A stretch of 64,000 nt of DNA. Origin: an uncultured Draconibacterium sp. GTDB lineage: Bacteria > Bacteroidota > Bacteroidia > Bacteroidales > Prolixibacteraceae. The notes beneath the pieces are model-generated. The model had not been told where the DNA came from. It saw only the letters and a list, made by a program, of their open reading frames with translations, and made no database searches. Location of the stretch: the NCBI RefSeq assembly GCF_963674925.1, contig NZ_OY771649.1, positions 62,001 through 126,000 on the forward strand, written 5' to 3'. A program made the position numbers and the translations under genes. This document shows, in pieces, positions 7,800-16,831 of this stretch (the stretch's first letter is position 1; each line of letters starts with the position of its first letter).

Positions 7800-9755
7800 T
7801 TATCGGTCAAGATGTTTCCAGCCTTTCAACATAAGCTCAATGTCGGAAAGCAAATTGTAATCTTTTGCATACAGTCGGTTTAGCTGAGCCGATTTTTCTC
7901 TATCCAACGGTAATCCCGGAAATCGATCTCCCGGATTTAAAATTCCTTCTTTTATTGTCGGAAGTTTACTCTCGGTAGCAACGCCAGGAATGTACCCGAT
8001 CCAGGATTTCTTCCCGGTAATTACGCGTAAAATATTTTGAATGAAGTTTCCTTTTTTTGTTGTAAACCATATCAAAACCGGACTAGTGCATAGAATCAAT
8101 AGTGCAGCTAGCAGATCAAACAATCTTTTTTTACGCTTGTTGCCCAATTTTGAAATGGCATTCAGATTCACCACGTAAAGGTCGCCGGCAGTGTGAATGG
8201 AATTACTCCCGATGATACTTGCACTTTCGGGAGGTGCAATCTTGTAATCAACATCCAGGCGACTCAGGTCAAGCATTGCTTTTATGATCTCGGCCGAACT
8301 GATGTTTTCTGCACAAAATACAATTTCATCAATACGGTTAATCCGAATAATCTCTTCCAGCTGGCTTAACTCGCCCATGTAATTTTGTCCTTTATCGCTA
8401 CTGTCGAGGGCAATAAATCCTGCCATTTGCGACCGAATCCGGGTTTCTTCCAGAATTTGTTGAACACGGCGTGCTTCTTTCGAATGGCCTACAATCGCGA
8501 TTTTACGTGTGCGCTGCGAGTAAAGTCTGAAATCACTAAGTTTAAGTGAGTGTCCCATCAAGCGGTAGGCGATAAGAACGATTCCCGACCAGGCAGTGCC
8601 CAATAAAATTAATGCGCGCGAAAAGCGGTACTGTTCATCAACCAGCGAATAGGCCAGCAGTAGAGAAATCAATCCCCAAAGTATTCCACGGCCCACTTTG
8701 TATATGCTCATGGGCTTTCTGTATCCTCCCGAAAACTTAATGCCAAACAGAAAAAACAAGCTGTAAACCGGTACCACAAAATGTATAAATTCGGACGGAT
8801 AATAATCGGACTGATGAAACCTGAATTGCTCCCAGGTTGGTGTGATCAACCAAAATCCGCCAAAAATCAGCAAAGCATCAACAACCGGAATATATATTTT
8901 TTGCAGTACTCGTTTTGCGGCCGATAACAAAGCCCGGAAATAAATGGCAAGGTGAATCAGCAGAGCAAATACACTTGCTTTACTTTCCGAAAAATGTTTG
9001 TGCGCAAAAATGATCATGGCATTGTAAAATACCTTCACATAATTCAGCGAACCTTTTTTTGTGCTTTCTCCTTTGTAGTGGATAATTGTGGTTTCGGGGT
9101 AGTAATAATTTTTATAACCGCCTTTTTGAATACGATACGAAAGATCAATGTCTTCGCCGTACATAAAAAAAGATTCATCCAGCAGTCCAACCTTGTCAAG
9201 TACTGATTTGCGCAGTAACATAAAAGCACCTGCCAGCACATCAATTTCTTGAACTTCATCCCGACTGAGGTAGGAGAGATGATATTTTCCGAATTTGCGT
9301 GATTTTGGGAAAAGCTTCGAAAGGCCAAATATTTTATAAAATGCCACCCAGGGAGTTGGTAATCCCCGTTTTGATTCTGGGAGGAAAACTCCTTTACCAT
9401 CAATCATTTTTACACCAAGACCACCTGCATCGGGATGTGTTTCCATAAACGAAATTACCTTTTCAAAGGTATCTTCCTCAACAACGGTGTCAGGATTCAA
9501 CAACAAAACATATTTCCCGTTTGCCTTCCGAATGGCCTGGTTATTCGCGCGTGAAAAACCTAGGTTTTCCGTGTTTTGGATGAATGTAATAGTGGGAAAC
9601 TTTTCAGTAATCAGTTGTGCTGAGCCATCAACCGAGTTATTATCAACAACAAATACTTCGCCCTGTACATTCTGCAAAGCCTTCTCAATCGAGTGGAGGC
9701 ACTGTTCCAGAAAATACTTTACGTTGTAGTTGACAATAACGATTGAAATATCCAT
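7800..9755 (-). CDS. GT2 glycosyltransferase fused to a degenerate phosphoglycosyltransferase-like region
   Basis: A 651-residue protein. Residues 1-280 are a GT2 enzyme with VIVNYNVKYFLEQCL at the start, LLLNPDT at 84-90 (the NPD variant of DxD common in rhamnosyltransferases) and FFMYGEDIDLSYR. Residues about 285-400 hold several membrane spans, about 410-520 a nucleotide-binding-like domain (KIAIVGHSKEARR), and the end resembles the start of a bacterial sugar transferase (KKRLFDLLAALLILCTSP). The catalytic core expected there (DELPQ, GPRP) is absent: KKSWIGYIPG stands in its place. It is probably a membrane-anchored glycosyltransferase whose C-terminal part lost catalysis. It lies outside the main polysaccharide region, next to recR. 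Confidence 0.85.
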   Translation of the reverse strand: MDISIVIVNYNVKYFLEQCLHSIEKALQNVQGEVFVVDNNSVDGSAQLITEKFPTITFIQNTENLGFSRANNQAIRKANGKYVLLLNPDTVVEEDTFEKVISFMETHPDAGGLGVKMIDGKGVFLPESKRGLPTPWVAFYKIFGLSKLFPKSRKFGKYHLSYLSRDEVQEIDVLAGAFMLLRKSVLDKVGLLDESFFMYGEDIDLSYRIQKGGYKNYYYPETTIIHYKGESTKKGSLNYVKVFYNAMIIFAHKHFSESKASVFALLIHLAIYFRALLSAAKRVLQKIYIPVVDALLIFGGFWLITPTWEQFRFHQSDYYPSEFIHFVVPVYSLFFLFGIKFSGGYRKPMSIYKVGRGILWGLISLLLAYSLVDEQYRFSRALILLGTAWSGIVLIAYRLMGHSLKLSDFRLYSQRTRKIAIVGHSKEARRVQQILEETRIRSQMAGFIALDSSDKGQNYMGELSQLEEIIRINRIDEIVFCAENISSAEIIKAMLDLSRLDVDYKIAPPESASIIGSNSIHTAGDLYVVNLNAISKLGNKRKKRLFDLLAALLILCTSPVLIWFTTKKGNFIQNILRVITGKKSWIGYIPGVATESKLPTIKEGILNPGDRFPGLPLDREKSAQLNRLYAKDYNLLSDIELMLKGWKHLDR

Positions 9756-9899
9756 TGTTCAGCGCTGGCGTTTTCAAAAAGGCTGGTTAGCTATAATGTT
9801 ACCGGCCAGGGAAATCGACTTTTTAGTTGCTAAATAAACACTCTCAAATGTAAGGTTTCCTTTTCATAACAAAAAGAAACCGGCTTTCTGAAACGTAAT

Positions 9900-10526
9900 T
9901 TATTTTCCCAACGAACTTTCGAAGGGAACGCGGTTCATCAACGAACGGCCAAGTGTAATCTCATCAGTGTATTCCAGCTCGTCGCCGATAGAAACACCTC
10001 GGGCCAGTGTGGAGATTTTTACTTCTTTACCTTTTAATTTTCGGTAGATGTAAAAGTTCGTGGTGTCGCCTTCCATGGTGGTTGATAGCGCCAGGATAAT
10101 TTCAACCACCTTTCCTGAATCTACCCTTTCAATCAGCGAATCGATTTCCAGCTCGGCCGGGCCAATTCCATCCATGGGGGATATTATGCCTCCCAATACG
10201 TGGTAAAGTCCGTTAAACTGGTGAGTATTTTCCACCGACATTACATCACGAATATTTTCTACCACACAAATTACACTTTCGTTGCGCGACGGATTGGCGC
10301 AAATCTGGCATGTGTCGTTATCCGAAATATTATGGCAAATTTTACAGTGTTTAATTTCGTTTCGTAGTTGTATCAGGCTGTTGCCAAACGAATTAACATC
10401 TTCTTTGTCTTGCCGCAAAAGGTGCAATACCAACCGCAAAGCACTTTTTCGGCCTATGCCGGGCAGTTTAGAGAATTCGTTAACAGCGGCCTCCAGTAAC
10501 CGCGATGGATATTTATCGATGTTCAT
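9900..10526 (-). CDS. recR: Recombination protein RecR
   Basis: A 208-residue protein of the RecFOR pathway, which loads RecA at gaps. It shows the helix-hairpin-helix LPGIGRKSALRL (21-32), a four-cysteine zinc site (C61, C64, C73, C76), and a Toprim domain ending in LARGVSIGDELEYTD (174-188). Length is standard. Its -7 box candidate abuts the start codon. Confidence 0.95.
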   Translation of the reverse strand: MNIDKYPSRLLEAAVNEFSKLPGIGRKSALRLVLHLLRQDKEDVNSFGNSLIQLRNEIKHCKICHNISDNDTCQICANPSRNESVICVVENIRDVMSVENTHQFNGLYHVLGGIISPMDGIGPAELEIDSLIERVDSGKVVEIILALSTTMEGDTTNFYIYRKLKGKEVKISTLARGVSIGDELEYTDEITLGRSLMNRVPFESSLGK

Positions 10527-10531
10527 AAAAG

Positions 10532-10539
10532 CAAAAATA
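10532..10539 (-). promoter_or_regulatory. Putative -7 box abutting the recR start
   Basis: On the minus strand TATTTTTG matches TAnnTTTG and ends 5 bp before the ATG at 10526, which would give a leaderless or nearly leaderless recR transcript. No convincing -33 TTTG is present. Confidence 0.35.
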
Positions 10540-10649
10540 GTGTTGAATTTTAAATTATGGTGTGTGTAAGCAAGTTTTCATTGCCAAATTTGTTGCTTCG
10601 AAACCTAAATTATGTGTATCTTATTCTGATAATATTAAAACCATAAGCA

Positions 10650-11222
10650 ATGAGAACTTCTCTTTTACTTGTTGTACTTGTCTTCTTCGCAGTATCCGGA
10701 TTTGCACAAGAGCAGGATACAACTATAGTTAACCAACAGGAAGAAACCAGTCTACCCAAACCCCAACTCGACAAAAGCCGAATTTATTATGGAGGTTACG
10801 TTACTATGAATTTTAGCAAAAATTACAGTGTAATTGGTGCCCAGCCCCTCGTGGCCTATAAACTTACTCCAAAGTTGTCGGTGGGAACACAGGTATCATA
10901 CGAATACATTAGCGACAGCCGGTATATTGAAGATCAGAATGGTTCGAATTACGGAGCAAGTATTTTTAGCCGTTATCGGGTAACACCGCGGCTCTATGGG
11001 CATACTGAGTTTCAGGTGATGAGCTATAAATGGTTTTATTCCAATGGCAGTGATGAAAGAAAAGTGGCACCAATGTTTTATGTTGGAGGTGGCTACAGTC
11101 AACCGATTTCACAAAATGTCTGGTTAAATGCGCAAGTGTTGTTTGATGTGTTAAACCATAAAAACTCGCCATACAAAGACTGGGAGCCATATTTCAGTTT
11201 AGGTGTTGGAGTAGGGTTCTAA
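10650..11222 (+). CDS. Small outer-membrane beta-barrel-like secreted protein
   Basis: A 190-residue protein with a clear signal peptide (MRTSLLLVVLVFFAVSGFAQ, 1-20). The mature part has alternating polar and aromatic stretches typical of transmembrane beta strands (YYGGYVTMNFSKNYS, LYGHTEFQVMSYKWFY) and ends in GVGVGF with a terminal phenylalanine, as in outer-membrane barrels. No specific family can be named. It has its own hairpin terminator and is divergent from recR. Confidence 0.75.
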   Translation: MRTSLLLVVLVFFAVSGFAQEQDTTIVNQQEETSLPKPQLDKSRIYYGGYVTMNFSKNYSVIGAQPLVAYKLTPKLSVGTQVSYEYISDSRYIEDQNGSNYGASIFSRYRVTPRLYGHTEFQVMSYKWFYSNGSDERKVAPMFYVGGGYSQPISQNVWLNAQVLFDVLNHKNSPYKDWEPYFSLGVGVGF

Positions 11223-11250
11223 TAAGAGTCAAAAAATATAGGGATCAAAA

Positions 11251-11292
11251 AAAAGAATGCCGGAATCAGATGAATTCCGGCATTCTTTTTTT
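11251..11292. terminator. Bidirectional terminator between the barrel gene and maeB
   Basis: GAATGCCGGAAT (11255-11266) pairs perfectly with ATTCCGGCATTC (11274-11285) around a 7-nt loop. A-rich sequence precedes and T-rich sequence follows, so it can end transcription of both converging genes. Confidence 0.9.
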
Positions 11293-11305
11293 ATAAGCAA
11301 GAACC

Positions 11306-13588
11306 TTAGTCTTCATGAGTACTGCTCTCCTGTGCATCAATAACTGCGATGGCCGTCATATTGATGATCTCGCGCACCGTGCTGTCGCGTTGTAAAATAT
11401 GGATAGGTTTATTCATGCCCATCAAAATGGGACCGATCGCCTCGTAAGGCCCCAGTGCCTGTAATATTTTGTAGGTAATATTTCCTGAACTCAGGTTGGG
11501 AAAAATAAGGGTATTGGCATCCTGGTCGCCCAGTTTATTAAACGGATAACGCGAATAACGTAATTTGCCATTTAATGCATAGTTGGCCTGCATTTCTCCG
11601 TCTACAATCAAATCAGGATAACTCTCATGAAGCTTCTGTACAGCCTCTTTTACTCTAATGGGGCTACCTTCTCCTTTATAAGCTCCAAAGTTGGAGTACG
11701 ATAAGAGGGCAATGCGTGGCTCGATATTAAACTTGCGTACTTCGGCTGCGGTAAGTAATGTGGTGTCGGTGAGTGTTTGTGCCGAAGGATTCATGTTTAC
11801 TGTGGTATCTGCAAGGAATAACGGACCACTTTTAGTTAACAGCATATACATTCCGGCAATGTGGTTAAAATCCTTCTTCACGCCAATTACCTGCAGGGTA
11901 GGGCGTATAGTAGACGAATATTTCCGGGAAAACCCTGAAATGAATGCATCCGCTTCGCCGGTTTCCACCATCATCGAACCGTAATAGTCGCGATTCATCA
12001 TTTTTTCTACCGCCTCATTGTATGTCATTCCTTTGCGTTTACGTTTTTCGTAAAGGATTTTTGCAAATTGATGACGTTTTTCGTCGCTTACTGACTCGCA
12101 AAGGTCGATGATTGGAACATTGTCAATATCCAGCTGGTTTTCCTTAATTAGCTCCTGGATTTTCTCTTTATTGCCCAACAGAATTGGTTTTGCTATTCCT
12201 TCGCGAATAACAAATTGAACGGCTTTAAGAATGCGGAAACTGTTGGCTTCGGCAAATACAATCCGTTTAGGATCTTGTTTTGCCTTGGTGCGAATGCCCA
12301 TGATCAGTCGGTTGTCGATACCCAGACGTTCGGTTAATTCGCGCTCGTAGGCTGCCCAGCTTTTTATGGGCTTACGTGCTACACCGGTTTCCATTGCAGC
12401 GTGTGCTACTGCCGAAGAAATGGTAGTTATCAAACGCGGATCGAGCGGTTTTGGAATGATATAGTCTTTCCCAAACACAATATTTTTCATGTTATAGGCT
12501 TTGGCTACCATTTCCGGAACATATTCTTTAGCCAGTTTAGCCAGTGCTTTTGCGGCCGCAATTTTCATTTCTTCGTTAATTGTGGTTGCCCGCACATCTA
12601 ACGCTCCCCTAAAGATAAAGGGGAAACCCAGAACGTTATTGATCTGGTTGGGGTAATCACTGCGTCCGGTGGCCATAATGATGTCCTTTCGTGCTGCCGT
12701 GGCATCTTCGTATGAGATCTCGGGATTGGGATTGGCCATGGCAAAAACGATTGGATTTTTAGCCATCGATTTGATCATTTTTTTGCTGACCACGTCGGCC
12801 ACAGATAGCCCGAGAAATACATCGGCATCTTTCATGGCCTCTTCCAGCGTATTTATTCTTCGGTTGGTAGCAAATTGTTGTTTGATCTCATTCAGGTCGG
12901 TACGTTCGCGGTTAATCACACCCTTGCTGTCGACCATTACAATATTTTCGGGTTCAACTCCCATGCTGATGTACAATTTGGCACACGATACAGCCGCAGC
13001 TCCGGCACCGCTGACAACCACCTGAATATCCTCAATGAGTTTGTTATTTAGCTCCAAAGCATTAAGCAGAGCCGCCGCAGAAATGATTGCTGTTCCATGT
13101 TGATCGTCGTGAAAAACAGGAATATTAAGTTGTTTTCGAAGTGTTTCTTCAATTTTAAAACATTCGGGAGCTTTTATGTCTTCCAGGTTTATACCTCCAA
13201 AAGTTGGTGCAATAGCTTTAACCACCTCTATCAATTTGTCGGGATCTTTTTCATCCACTTCAATGTCAAAAACATCCACGTCGGCAAAAATCTTAAACAA
13301 CAAACCTTTTCCCTCCATAACCGGTTTTCCTGCATCCGGCCCAATATCTCCAAGTCCCAAAACGGCAGTACCGTTCGAAATTACTGCAACAAGGTTTCCT
13401 TTTGCTGTGTATTTATAAGCGTTATCCTTGTCCTTCTCAATTTCGAGACAAGGTTGTGCAACCCCCGGTGTATAGGCCAGTGAAAGGTCGTATTGGGTGT
13501 TGTGCGGTTTGGTTGGTATAACTTCTATTTTCCCGGGACGATGTTTTTTGTGGTAGTTGAGAGCATCAATTCTACGAATTTTTGGCAT
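11306..13588 (-). CDS. maeB: NADP-dependent malic enzyme (malic-PTA fusion)
   Basis: A 760-residue cytoplasmic enzyme converting malate to pyruvate, CO2 and NAD(P)H. Residues 1-420 are the malic enzyme part: SLAYTPGVAQPCLEI (36-50), NLEDIKAPECF (134-144), FHDDQHGTA (159-167) and the dinucleotide loop GAGAAA (194-199). Residues about 430-760 resemble phosphotransacetylase (IVFAEANSFRILKA, LADTTVNMNP, GPILMGMNKPIHIL), which in MaeB-type enzymes serves regulation by acetyl-CoA rather than catalysis. The length is standard for MaeB. It is monocistronic and ends at a shared terminator. Confidence 0.94.
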   Translation of the reverse strand: MPKIRRIDALNYHKKHRPGKIEVIPTKPHNTQYDLSLAYTPGVAQPCLEIEKDKDNAYKYTAKGNLVAVISNGTAVLGLGDIGPDAGKPVMEGKGLLFKIFADVDVFDIEVDEKDPDKLIEVVKAIAPTFGGINLEDIKAPECFKIEETLRKQLNIPVFHDDQHGTAIISAAALLNALELNNKLIEDIQVVVSGAGAAAVSCAKLYISMGVEPENIVMVDSKGVINRERTDLNEIKQQFATNRRINTLEEAMKDADVFLGLSVADVVSKKMIKSMAKNPIVFAMANPNPEISYEDATAARKDIIMATGRSDYPNQINNVLGFPFIFRGALDVRATTINEEMKIAAAKALAKLAKEYVPEMVAKAYNMKNIVFGKDYIIPKPLDPRLITTISSAVAHAAMETGVARKPIKSWAAYERELTERLGIDNRLIMGIRTKAKQDPKRIVFAEANSFRILKAVQFVIREGIAKPILLGNKEKIQELIKENQLDIDNVPIIDLCESVSDEKRHQFAKILYEKRKRKGMTYNEAVEKMMNRDYYGSMMVETGEADAFISGFSRKYSSTIRPTLQVIGVKKDFNHIAGMYMLLTKSGPLFLADTTVNMNPSAQTLTDTTLLTAAEVRKFNIEPRIALLSYSNFGAYKGEGSPIRVKEAVQKLHESYPDLIVDGEMQANYALNGKLRYSRYPFNKLGDQDANTLIFPNLSSGNITYKILQALGPYEAIGPILMGMNKPIHILQRDSTVREIINMTAIAVIDAQESSTHED

Positions 13589-13936
13589 GGCTGTAGATTT
13601 TTATGGTTTAATCTAAATTTACATAAAATGCACTGCCTATAAAATGTTATTAATCAGAAATAAAAGTGTTATGCAACAAATTGAAAAGGGGATTTCGGGA
13701 TGAAAAGTTTGACGGACTGATGTTAAGGTATAAGGTGAAAGTGTTGAGGAGATTGAAGAAGGATTGAAGAAGATTGAGAAAGATTGGAAGTGATTCAGAC
13801 TAACTGTTTCCTAATCTAGTTTAGCTCAATATTTCGTACAGAGTGCCTTGAAATTGGCTTGTAAGAACAACTCAACAAGAAAACAATAACTCGCGTTAGT
13901 GATCACTATACCTAGCGGAATGTCGAATTCTGATCG
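13589..13936. other. Intergenic spacer, purine-rich low-complexity tract
   Basis: No gene is seen. Positions about 13736-13796 are a purine-rich tract with repeated GATTGAAGAAG-like words, similar in style to tracts near 62.1 and 63.3 kb. A perfect 12-bp palindrome TAGTGATCACTA lies at 13898-13909. Confidence 0.6.
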
Positions 13937-15013
13937 TTAAGAGGAATATACTTTTTTAGATCTTTTTGTACGTAGCACATAAGATGGTATCATCGAGAAC
14001 CCAAGACCAATCAGGAAAACAATAACAAACTGCAGATTAACATTTAGCTGCCAGTGGTTGAGGCCAAACGCAATTGCAATTAACACAATGTTACCTGCCA
14101 AAATGGTTAAAGTTACTTTTAAATGCGAATGAAGCAAGGATAGCAAGCGATGGTGGATATGGTTTTTATCCGGCGAAAATGGAGATCGTCGTTGTGCTAT
14201 CCGTATGGTCATCACTCTTAATGTATCAATGAGCGGAACAATGATAATTGCAAAGGATACAGCTGGTGCTCCACCAATACGGTAAGCCTCCGGTGCAGTT
14301 AAATTCAGTTCGTTAAAAGAAACAACCATTATTGCAATTAGAAATCCAATTATCAGCGATCCGGTATCACCCATAAACAGTTTGTTGGAATTGCCAAACA
14401 CATTGTAGATAAAGAAAGCTGCAAGAGTGCCAACCAGCGCAAATGCCATAATGGCTAAAGGAAAGTTGCCGGTTAAATAGAACCAGGAACCAAATAACAA
14501 TGAAGCCAGCGTTCCAATACCGGATGCCAGCCCATCAACACCATCAATTAAATTAAATGCGTTTATTATAACGATCATTGCAAATAATGATAGCGATATT
14601 CCTGTGATGTGCCCAATTTTGTATTCTCCTAATACACCGTGCAAATTCGTGAAGTGAATGTTGGCAAAGGAGATGAGCAGAATGACCGCTACGATTTGAA
14701 TAATTAATTTTTTTTGGGCTGAGATAATAATCAGATCATCCTTTAAACCGGTGAAAAACATTAGTATTACTCCTGCGAGAATATATTTTAATTCCGTAAA
14801 CTCTAATCCGTCGGTTGCAAAGATGGCACTTAATGTAAAGGCAATAAAAATAGCAACTCCTCCAAGCGGAGGAACAACTTTTGTGTGAACTTTTCTTTCT
14901 TCAAACGGTTCAAATAATCGCTTGGATATAGCGATACGAATGATTGGCGGTACTGCTATCAAAACCAGCAGAAAACCAAGTATAAGTGCAGATAGGATTA
15001 GAATTATTTCCAT
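13937..15013 (-). CDS. Undecaprenyl-phosphate GlcNAc-1-phosphate transferase-like (WecA/MraY family)
   Basis: A 358-residue polytopic membrane protein of the polyprenyl-phosphate sugar-1-phosphate transferase family. Catalytic landmarks are KDD (91-93), NAFNLIDGVDGLA (151-163), FMGDTGSL (213-220) and HIHHRLL (285-291); the HIHH form is that of WecA/TagO rather than MraY. It would attach a HexNAc-1-phosphate to undecaprenyl phosphate to start glycan assembly at the inner membrane. It is the left-most gene of the polysaccharide region and offers a third priming enzyme besides the two at 33.5-35.7 kb. Confidence 0.9.
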   Translation of the reverse strand: MEIILILSALILGFLLVLIAVPPIIRIAISKRLFEPFEERKVHTKVVPPLGGVAIFIAFTLSAIFATDGLEFTELKYILAGVILMFFTGLKDDLIIISAQKKLIIQIVAVILLISFANIHFTNLHGVLGEYKIGHITGISLSLFAMIVIINAFNLIDGVDGLASGIGTLASLLFGSWFYLTGNFPLAIMAFALVGTLAAFFIYNVFGNSNKLFMGDTGSLIIGFLIAIMVVSFNELNLTAPEAYRIGGAPAVSFAIIIVPLIDTLRVMTIRIAQRRSPFSPDKNHIHHRLLSLLHSHLKVTLTILAGNIVLIAIAFGLNHWQLNVNLQFVIVFLIGLGFSMIPSYVLRTKRSKKVYSS

Positions 15014-15251
15014 AACGAAATACTAAGATGTTGTTTGTGTTTTCCAGGTCTGTTAATTATGAATTGGTACGTGTTCTTAATTAGTTAGATCGTTTTAACG
15101 AGGTTAAAATTAAAGAAAATTAATTAAAATAAGAATATTTGCTCGGGAAAAGATCAAAATTTAATCAAATTGTTTTGATAAGCATCTTTATTCATAATCT
15201 TTTAGTGAGCAATTTGTTAGCATGTTTTATAAGAGACAGGGACTGAAATTT

Positions 15252-16679
15252 TTATTTGGAGAAGTGATATTTGAACGAAATCATAGTACCAAAACGTGTG
15301 GTGTTAATTCCACTATCGTAAAGACTTCCATGGTCGGTAGCAACAGATGCTGAAATACTCAACTTTTTGGTGGGTGGTTGCCAGGAAACCTTCGCCAGTG
15401 CTGATACTTGTTTTTGAGACGGATCGTAGGTTGATCCTCCCAATCCATCATGATGGCCATAATTATTGGAATAGGTGAATAATCCTTTCCATCGAAAGGA
15501 TTCGGTGAAGAAACCCATGGCTCCTATATGAAACCCTGTGAAGCGGTTATTTTCAAAACCAAGACTAATGCCGTCTTCAATAATTATTGGTGCAAACAGA
15601 GGGCTTGACATTGCCATTTGATGATAAGTGACACCGGAGCGATATACACCATGATTAAAATAATCGTCATTTCCACGGCTTGGAGCGTCCTTATCGGGGT
15701 TTTGGCCAAAGTGATATGGGCCACTTTGATCTTTGGTATGAAAATATTCCAGCAATATATTTTGCAGGAATGCATTTTCTTTGTCAAAGGAAAGGTGTAT
15801 CCCATACAGGTTATCAACAGCATTTACCAAATCCATTCCCGAATGGTCTTCATAAGGGTGACTGATATATAGTGTTGCATTGAGTTTATCCCATTTTTTG
15901 TTTATCGTAAGCTGGTAAGTTCCGTAGCTGTTTCCCATGGCGTTATTCTGGTCAAATTCAAGTGCATTTTCGCTGCCTGCCTGTGCTGTTAAATAGCTGA
16001 AGTATGCTTCCCAGCCTTGTAATTCCCCATATTCGGGGTGGGTGCCCCACCACATTACAAGATGTTCAACACCTGTGGTTACCTGAAGTGTTTCCGGTTT
16101 TCCGAAACGCAAGTTTAGCACTCCATAGTGCAAATGGGTGTCTTTGACATAGCGGTTGTCATTTAACAGACCCTCTTCGAAAAAGCCATTTATAGAGAAC
16201 CAGTCGACCAAAATAGGAACAAAACGGTTAAATCCGGCTCTGATTCGTGGATGAGGTCGTGCATTACGCGATGTGGCCAGGTTGCCGTTAGTGGTCGACA
16301 GTCCTGCATAAACTTCATCTTCGGGGAAAGCACCAACTTGCAGTTGAAGAAACTTCCAGCTCATACTTCCAAAAAGCTGGGTGAAACGAATGTCGTTTTC
16401 GTCGGCCAGTAGCAAATCAAGATCAAGTCCGACTTTATAACTAAAATCAGAAGCTCCAATTTGTTGCGCATGAAAGGCATTTAAACTGAAGTTTTGAATT
16501 ATACTGCTGTTTTTATCGAATTGTCCCAGCTGGTTGGCCCATAGCCAAAATGGCAACTGGCCTTTTGTGCCTGCCAAAGTATTTGATTCCATACTAATTG
16601 ATTGGGCAAACAAGCCGGTTAGAGGACCAATACATAAGAGCAGTAGGAGTGCTACTATTTTTTGGGTTTGTTTTTGCAT
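15252..16679 (-). CDS. Capsule assembly Wzi family outer-membrane protein (copy 1)
   Basis: A 475-residue protein with a signal peptide (KIVALLLLLCIGPLTGLFAQ near the start) and a body of beta-strand pattern, ending SFKYHFSK. The spacing of EHLVMWWGTHPEYG (about 205-218) and the general layout fit the Wzi family, outer-membrane barrels that help attach or organise capsule on the cell surface. It is clearly diverged from the two tandem Wzi paralogs at 25.5-29.6 kb. It lies between wzz and the WecA-like gene. Confidence 0.8.
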   Translation of the reverse strand: MQKQTQKIVALLLLLCIGPLTGLFAQSISMESNTLAGTKGQLPFWLWANQLGQFDKNSSIIQNFSLNAFHAQQIGASDFSYKVGLDLDLLLADENDIRFTQLFGSMSWKFLQLQVGAFPEDEVYAGLSTTNGNLATSRNARPHPRIRAGFNRFVPILVDWFSINGFFEEGLLNDNRYVKDTHLHYGVLNLRFGKPETLQVTTGVEHLVMWWGTHPEYGELQGWEAYFSYLTAQAGSENALEFDQNNAMGNSYGTYQLTINKKWDKLNATLYISHPYEDHSGMDLVNAVDNLYGIHLSFDKENAFLQNILLEYFHTKDQSGPYHFGQNPDKDAPSRGNDDYFNHGVYRSGVTYHQMAMSSPLFAPIIIEDGISLGFENNRFTGFHIGAMGFFTESFRWKGLFTYSNNYGHHDGLGGSTYDPSQKQVSALAKVSWQPPTKKLSISASVATDHGSLYDSGINTTRFGTMISFKYHFSK

Positions 16680-16831
16680 TAGATTTTAAACGATGGTATT
16701 GTGGGTTTATTTTATTCAGGAATCAACATTTCTGTCCATGGTCTTAATTTATTTCAGATCCTTCTTCCTCTTCGTTTTTTATTTTCGCCAAAGTTGCAGG
16801 AATTAAGGTAGAACGTATTGGATTTGGAAAA

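Noticed and set aside
11691..13483. Several plus-strand frames of 66-128 codons inside maeB
   Set aside because: They lie opposite a clear, full-length malic enzyme gene and show no domain or start signal.
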